From the NCBI GenBank assembly GCA_024529925.1, contig JAFEUB010000736.1:2643501-2707500 (forward strand): a DNA stretch of 64,000 nt, in the 5' to 3' direction. Origin of the DNA: Ophthalmolycus amberensis (Eukaryota > Chordata > Actinopteri > Perciformes > Zoarcidae). A program made the position numbers and the translations under genes. The notes under the pieces were generated by a model. The model ran no database searches. It had not been told where the DNA came from and saw only the letters and a program-made list of their open reading frames with translations. Below, one piece after another: positions 59,001 through 64,000 of this stretch (positions are counted from its first letter, which is position 1; each line of letters opens with the position of its first letter).

Positions 59001-61053
59001 TAGACATGTGACAGTAGAGAAATGACAGGAAATGAGGGGAGAGGGAGCGAGAGAGTACTCAGCTGGACCACTAGACCACCATGGCACCCCAGAAAAATAC
59101 TTTTTTATTTACTTTACTACATATGGGGGGTGAACAAGGTTAAAACTACAACAGCAATACAAGTCGTGTTCTTTTTTATCTCACCCATCTTCCTGTGAGT
59201 GAAACAGTTATTTCCTTGTTGTTCCTTCTCTCAGCCCGACAGATGCATTTCTTCGATCGCAGTGCTCATACTCATCTCGGCGCTCCCGCTGTTGGTGTGC
59301 TCTGGAGCACAATGAGGACGAGCAGAGAACCCTTCACATGGCCTACCTGTGTGTTACGAGCATCACGGGAAATGCCACCAGCGACCTGCTGCACTTCCTA
59401 CCTCTGAGCATTTGTAAGTTTGTGTGTCGAGCCGGGCGTGTGTCCGTGTCACGTGTGCGTTTGGTCTGGTGGATAACACTTACTATATTCCTTCCCGCTC
59501 CCTCAGTAAAGCCAGACCCTCCATCGTATGTGACAGTTCGACAGGAGGAGGGACAGGAGATGAGGATGACCGTCACCTGGGGTTTGCCGAACTCCTGGAA
59601 GCCCCAAGACAACTATTATGAACTAATCTACGAGCTCAAATACCGACCTCATATATCCTTGTTATATCATGGGCAGGTGCGTGCTGGTGGACAAATGCTT
59701 TCTGAGCATGCACTGTTGGTGTGAGTGTGTTTACTTTTCACAGTTCAGTAGTAGTGTTCTGGCCTGAACAATAAGGTTTTCCTGGTTGCCTCTCTGTGTG
59801 TGTCCATGTAGATCCAGACGATAAAGAAGCGCTCCTACACTATCACTGATGCAATGCCTGGTGTTGAGTACTTGATACAGCTCAGAACCAAGGAGGAGTA
59901 TGATGGTCAGTGGAGTGACTGGAGTGAACCTGTCTATGCCAGCAGTTGGTTGTTCGCGACAGGTAGGCACACATGCACACACTCATAGAAAGAAACGTAA
60001 AAAAAAGCAAGCCATTTCAAAATTGGGTCGTGCGTTTAGTTGAAGCTGTTGTTAGTGGAAACTGCAAATTAGCACTTTTTCTTGCTCAGGGGCCAGCAGG
60101 CAGAAAAAGTGTGTTATTGGTTTTAGAGACATGGAAGTGGTGTGGATTAGGGGGGACCTGTAAATCATTGAGCTTTATCACCTTCGTAATACATGACCCA
60201 GCCCGGACGCAGACAAAGGTAGCCATGACGACCTGAGCAGGAGGGCCTCCTGTTTCCTTCCCGTATGATTGGGTTTTCCAAAGAAGCTCGTCATAATCAC
60301 CATCTCATACGTACCTACTTTTACCCCTTCCAACTGTGCTTAATATGCAGCTATATCACAGAAGCAATCATATATCAACAGAATATTTTGTGTGAATGAG
60401 TTTCTTTTCTCTTTAAAGAACTTTTCACTCTAAAAAACACCTGTAGATCAAAACATTAGATTTTTAAATAAGTCTTGAATCCAAAGGTAATGATTTTTTT
60501 GAAACAAAACATGACTATATAAAATAATTACACAATAACAGAACTCCGTCTAGATCAGTGGCTCCCAACCTTTTGTTCATGTGATGAGATGAAAGACTTT
60601 ACTTTGTGAAGCAGAAATAGTTTATTTCTGCTTCCTGTCTTGCTGGTCTTTCTTGTGACCTCTTCCCAACCTCCAGATGTGAAACACTGCTCTAAACAAA
60701 GCATTATAATACAGTTTGTTTTTACTTTTCATAAATGTTTTATTGTCTAGAATGAAGGGGCTGCCTTTCTGTTAAACTTGTTGATAACATGTCATCTGCA
60801 TGGGTTTCTTTCTCCTCAGCTAAAGGGTCGAAGGATGATCTCTCTGCCACAATGGTGAGAGTCAAAGAGACATTAGTGCTGCTGTACTCATTGTTGTCCT
60901 GCCTCCAGTATCTCATCACGTCTCTTGTGTTACTTTCTCTAACTTGCAGTTCCCAGTATACACAGACAACGAAGGCAGCTCCGATACAGATGAGGATGTG
61001 TTTGATGGTAAGACAGCTAGCAGGCAGTGAAACATGTTGGTTAATTATTTGTT

Positions 61054-61115
<62 letters not shown>

Positions 61116-61289
61116 CGTGTGCGTGTGTGTGAGAGAGTCGAGGGGGGGAAAGACGAGAGAGAGGGAACTCTTATGTTGTTAGTGCTGAAAACCCCGTCTG
61201 CCCCACTGGGTTTCAACAGGAAGCCATGTCATCATAATAACTGAGGCTTAACAACGAAACAAGCCACAGGAAACATGGCTCAACACAAA

Positions 61290-61339
<50 letters not shown>

Positions 61340-61933
61340 TCAGTTACACCCATACACGTTGCATGGATGTTATTCAGCTCTATTAGGATTTCTCACTGTC
61401 TTCTCCTGTCTTTACTGCAGTTCCAGTCCAAAGTGGTGCGGAGGTGTTACGTCATGTCATGTGGATATCTGGTTCACTTTCTCTCGTGTCGGTCATTTTG
61501 GCTGCCTACATATTCAGGTATATTATATCTATTTATATCTATATAGAAAATATGGTATTTCCTGCTGTACCACAAACATGGATACATTCATAACCAGTGG
61601 ATGGATGTCCCAGTCTTCAAATCTCAGCAAATTATTTCAGTCAAATTCTCTTCTTTTCATTTCAGACACAAGTACAGATTTATGCCTAAACTCCAGAGAC
61701 TGAGTGTCGTCATACAGTGTGGTGACTCTCCACGGCCTCTGCCTTCTGCACCAACACCTCCAGAAGGGCAGTCTCTGGTGACCTTTGCCCCCCCTCCTCA
61801 TTACAAAAAAACCCCACAGAGGGAAGTGGAAGAAGGGGAAGAACAAAATGAAGAAGAACAGCGGCTGAAGGAGAGGGTAGAAGCCATGCACTTCAACAAC
61901 ACAAGTTATTTCTTTCTCCATAGGGACTCATGA
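56029..61933 (+). CDS. il6r: Interleukin-6 receptor subunit alpha
   Basis: Binds IL-6 and recruits gp130 to start JAK/STAT3 signalling. Exons: 56029-56110, 57177-57806, 58402-58525, 59235-59413, 59507-59676, 59812-59962, 60820-60854, 60950-61007, 61421-61517, 61666-61933. All phases join, giving 597 aa. A signal peptide (MRGFLPLLCVLCAAQVQG) is followed by an Ig-like D1 (C46 to C222, ending LTDSGRYTC). D2 has paired cysteines (SLSCYKR, IRCEW, QCSYSSRRSRCWC). D3 has the cytokine-receptor box WSDWS at 429-433. The stalk (exons 7-8) is short and acidic, and the membrane helix is about 486-508. The cytosolic tail ends HFNNTSYFFLHRDS, resembling the human IL6R end (SNTDYFFPR). D1 carries an unusual insertion of about 120 residues (separate entry). 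The position next to atp8b2 matches human synteny. Confidence 0.92.
57266..57624 (+). other. il6r: Insertion inside il6r Ig domain D1
   Basis: Residues about 58-176 separate the first Ig cysteine (C46) from the core Trp (W181, LQWKRN). Normally this gap is roughly a dozen residues. The insert is Ser/Thr/Asn-rich with several possible N-glycosylation sites (NSS, NAT, NAS), then an acidic run at about 158-167. It stays open throughout. No convincing acceptor precedes LQW: the upstream bases are purine-rich, so I read it as exon, not intron. Confidence 0.6.
58998..59092. repeat. Short dispersed-repeat fragment in il6r intron 3
   Basis: Purine-rich wording (GACAGGAAATGAGGGGAGAG) followed by ACTAGACCACCATGGCACCC resembles the end of a fish SINE. 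Small and degenerate. Confidence 0.35.
60553..60700. repeat. Dispersed-repeat fragment in il6r intron 6
   Basis: Begins ATCAGTGGCTCCCAACCTTT, a phrase found at the edge of many fish interspersed repeats. Class not assigned. Confidence 0.4.
61055..61131. repeat. (GT)n tract near the 5' end of il6r intron 8
   Basis: GT run with a few GC steps, starting about 48 bases after the exon 8 donor. Confidence 0.93.
61290..61338. repeat. (CA)n tract near the 3' end of il6r intron 8
   Basis: Pure CA run about 82 bases before the exon 9 acceptor. It is complementary to the GT tract at 61055-61131 in the same intron. Confidence 0.93.
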
Positions 61934-63098
61934 GCAGGCAGGAAAGGGAATAAGACGAGTCAGTGTCACAGATGACTAAGGATAATGGACTTAAAGTTGT
62001 TATCATTCTCCAATGAGCTTCTGTTGGAATCAAAAATTCTACTATTCTTTAACTAATACCTAAAATACCTCTCATAGAGTTTTTGTTGTCTTTGTCTCAA
62101 AACCAGCCTTGTACCTGCTCTTTCTCAAGTCTGTGCCAAGTGTGTTGATAAACTGTAGAGATGTAGGCCTCATTATAGGCCTGCGTCAAGCATACCACCT
62201 CATGTTCTGTTTGTATATAATTTCTATTAAGGTTTATCAAATATGTCACTTGCCTCCTGCTCTTTCTGTTTAAACATATTCTTTACAAGGTTTGACAAGA
62301 ATTGCCAAAAGTTGCTGACAAAAGCACTGGTTGTTCATCAGCTGTCCTCCCTTTTAGACTGATTAGGCTGATTGTCTTGTTTAAGGTTCTGTGTTGGCTC
62401 CTGAACTCCAGGGAATATTTACCTCGTAAAAATAACATCAACTGATAAGACAGGCCTTAAGTTGGGTCCTGCTTTATTATCTGATCTTGAGCCTCTGTCT
62501 TGAAGGGAACCTCAAGACAGATATTGCAAATTGAATAAAATCAAATTACCACTCAGCAAATCGGGTGCTATGTTGCCTAGCATTCTAAACTGCACACATT
62601 GCACAGAGAAGGAGGAACAGGGAGTTAATACAAACCCGAGCAGCATGTTGAGTTGGGATACAAAATGTCAAAAAGCGAATTGGAATTTTAAACAGTTTTC
62701 AGTGTCTGTACAGCTAAATCTAAACAGTCACCTCCAGGAAGTAATTCATCAGCCAAAACCTCATCAAATATGATTGTTGTGGTCATATGTGGCATGTGAT
62801 GGGGTATAATTAGAAAAGTTAATGAACTGAGTCAGTGATGAAACTTCACTACAGCCACCGTGGTGGTTTACTGCTCTTGCAATACTACAGAAAAAAATCA
62901 AAAAGTTGAAGGATTCTTGAGGTTTTTTAAGAGGCTCTAAGTAGACAAAACAGTGCTGTTTATACCTGTCATGCAATTCTCAAATTATTCCTGCTTCAAG
63001 ACGTGGATTCAGTTCAATTACGACACAAGAATATACTGGGAACTATTGTCCTGTCACATGCTGCCACCTCGCGGACGCAGCCATTATTGATGGAGGTC
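61934..63098. other. il6r 3' UTR and spacer
   Basis: AATAAA at 62534-62539 is a plausible il6r polyadenylation signal. No other gene is visible. Confidence 0.5.
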
Positions 63099-63112
63099 GT
63101 TTCCATAGCAGC
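63099..63112 (+). promoter_or_regulatory. riiad1: RFX X-box-like motif upstream of riiad1
   Basis: GTTTCCATAGCAGC fits the X-box consensus GTHNYYATRRNAAC at 13 of 14 positions and lies 72 bases before the riiad1 ATG. X-boxes drive genes of ciliated cells through RFX factors. Motif match only. Confidence 0.35.
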
Positions 63113-63184
63113 ACTTCTGCCCAAACCGTATCAAACGTTTGCCGGTCAGTGGACACAGTAAGGTAAATAATTAGACGAACACAG

Positions 63185-63429
63185 ATGATGGCTGGAAACG
63201 GAGCTTTAGCGAAACTGGACGTCGGAGTATTAAGTGCTGAGCAGCAAGAGAAGCTGCGACGCTTCAAGGTAACACCGCTAACGATAGAGCCGCAGCTTGA
63301 TCTGCATGCTGTTGATCAGCGATCCTTAAATGCATTTTCTCATGATTGTCAGATCAGAACGAGAGTCGACAACGAGACGTATTTGAGATCGCATCCAGAA
63401 GTAGAGGTGTTGATAGGGGGCTTTCTAAG
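63185..63429 (+). CDS. riiad1: RIIAD1, RIIa-domain protein, 5' part
   Basis: A small protein with the dimerisation/docking fold of type II PKA regulatory subunits. Two exons are visible: 63185-63268 and 63353-63429 (donor GTAACG), with the rest beyond the window. Exon 1 ends LSAEQQEKLRRFK and exon 2 reads IRTRVDNETYLRSHPEVEVL then IGGFLR. These align with the human RIIAD1 stretch as I recall it (KIQTRIANEKYLRTHKEVEW). Two adjacent ATGs (63185, 63188) could start it. The intron is only 84 bases, a multiple of three with no stop, so an unspliced reading frame runs through. Confidence 0.85.
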
Positions 63430-64000
63430 GTAACGTCAGCTAGATCAACTTCTTTTGCTTTCAGACAATAAAAAGGCTCGTGGTGTGCGTGTTGGTGAAC
63501 TTTACTATTGCTAGTTGTGTTGAGATCCTGACGTCACGCAGAAGCTTGCTCTCATGGACAGATAACACTTATTAAACAAACCAAGGCCAGCCTTTATAAA
63601 CACATGTAAATGAGTCTACTCTTGTTTCTCCTAATTAGCGTGGTGGCATCCTTAATCAGTTGTATTTAATAGTATTGTCTGATAAAAGACACCAGCAAGT
63701 AAACAATATAGGCAACCTAATTAAAGAGAATTACAGATAGACAGTATTACTATATTTAGGCTACATTTGTGATAAGAGGATTTCCCCTTTGGAAAGTTAT
63801 ATTACAAAGATCTCAGGTACAAAATAGAACAAAACTAGAACAATTACATGCTTAAACAAAATATGAATTAAAGCCTAAATATTTCAAATAAAGGTTTATG
63901 TCTGAAAAGATGTAAACTGAGCTTGACATGCACATATCGTCAGGCAAACAATTCCATGTTCTAACTTAACTCCGCTTGCTTTTGGAATACATTTAGCTCT
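63430..64000 (+). other. riiad1: riiad1 intron 2, incomplete
   Basis: Intron sequence after the exon 2 donor, up to the window end. I see no further exon; the next should lie beyond 64000. Confidence 0.5.

Noticed and set aside
60740..61244. His/Thr- and Val/Cys-repeat ORFs around il6r exons 7-8
   Set aside because: Frames of the GT repeat in intron 8. The real exons are the short ones at 60820-60854 and 60950-61007.

Overview
The window is nuclear DNA of a bony fish, most likely a percomorph (spiny-rayed) teleost. The genes have many short exons with GT/AG introns. Simple repeats such as (GT)n, (TTC)n and (TCTG)n are abundant. Several degenerate dispersed repeats resemble families I know from percomorph genomes. 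No prokaryotic or viral gene, CRISPR array or convincing tRNA/rRNA gene was seen.

Layout, left to right: tuft1 (tuftelin; +, 12 coding exons, 1712-11196), tail to tail with c1orf43 (-, 7 exons, 13074-15866). Next are a perfect (TTC)137 tract and a pro-interleukin-16-like gene with two C-terminal PDZ domains (+, 6 coding exons, 19340-24253). These are followed by the aquaglyceroporin aqp10 (+, 6 exons, 25640-28907) and the P4-ATPase atp8b2 (+, 29 coding exons per isoform, two alternative first coding exons, 32826-54010). The last two are il6r (+, 10 exons, 56029-61933) and the 5' part of riiad1 (+, first two exons, 63185-63429; runs off the window). Exon borders were placed by hand from splice consensus, phase continuity and family homology recalled from memory. 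All junctions keep phase except two places where one extra base breaks the frame: tuft1 exon 8, and a G5 run in the IL16-like gene.

In human, TUFT1, RIIAD1, C1orf43, AQP10, ATP8B2 and IL6R all lie on 1q21.3, so this is a conserved linkage group. It is rearranged: tuft1 now abuts c1orf43 and riiad1 abuts il6r. UBAP2L and HAX1, which lie between C1orf43 and AQP10 in human, are not seen, and an IL16-family gene sits there instead.

The genes do not form one pathway. They cover enamel and junction biology (tuft1), Golgi/phagocytosis (c1orf43), cytokine signalling (IL16-like, il6r), glycerol/water transport (aqp10), lipid flipping (atp8b2) and a cAMP-kinase-type docking domain (riiad1). I found no evidence of a wholly new system. 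The best leads are a ~120-residue insertion in the il6r Ig domain, paired GT/CA repeats in an il6r intron, conserved alternative atp8b2 N-termini, the IL16 paralogue in the IL6R neighbourhood, and the two single-base frame breaks.
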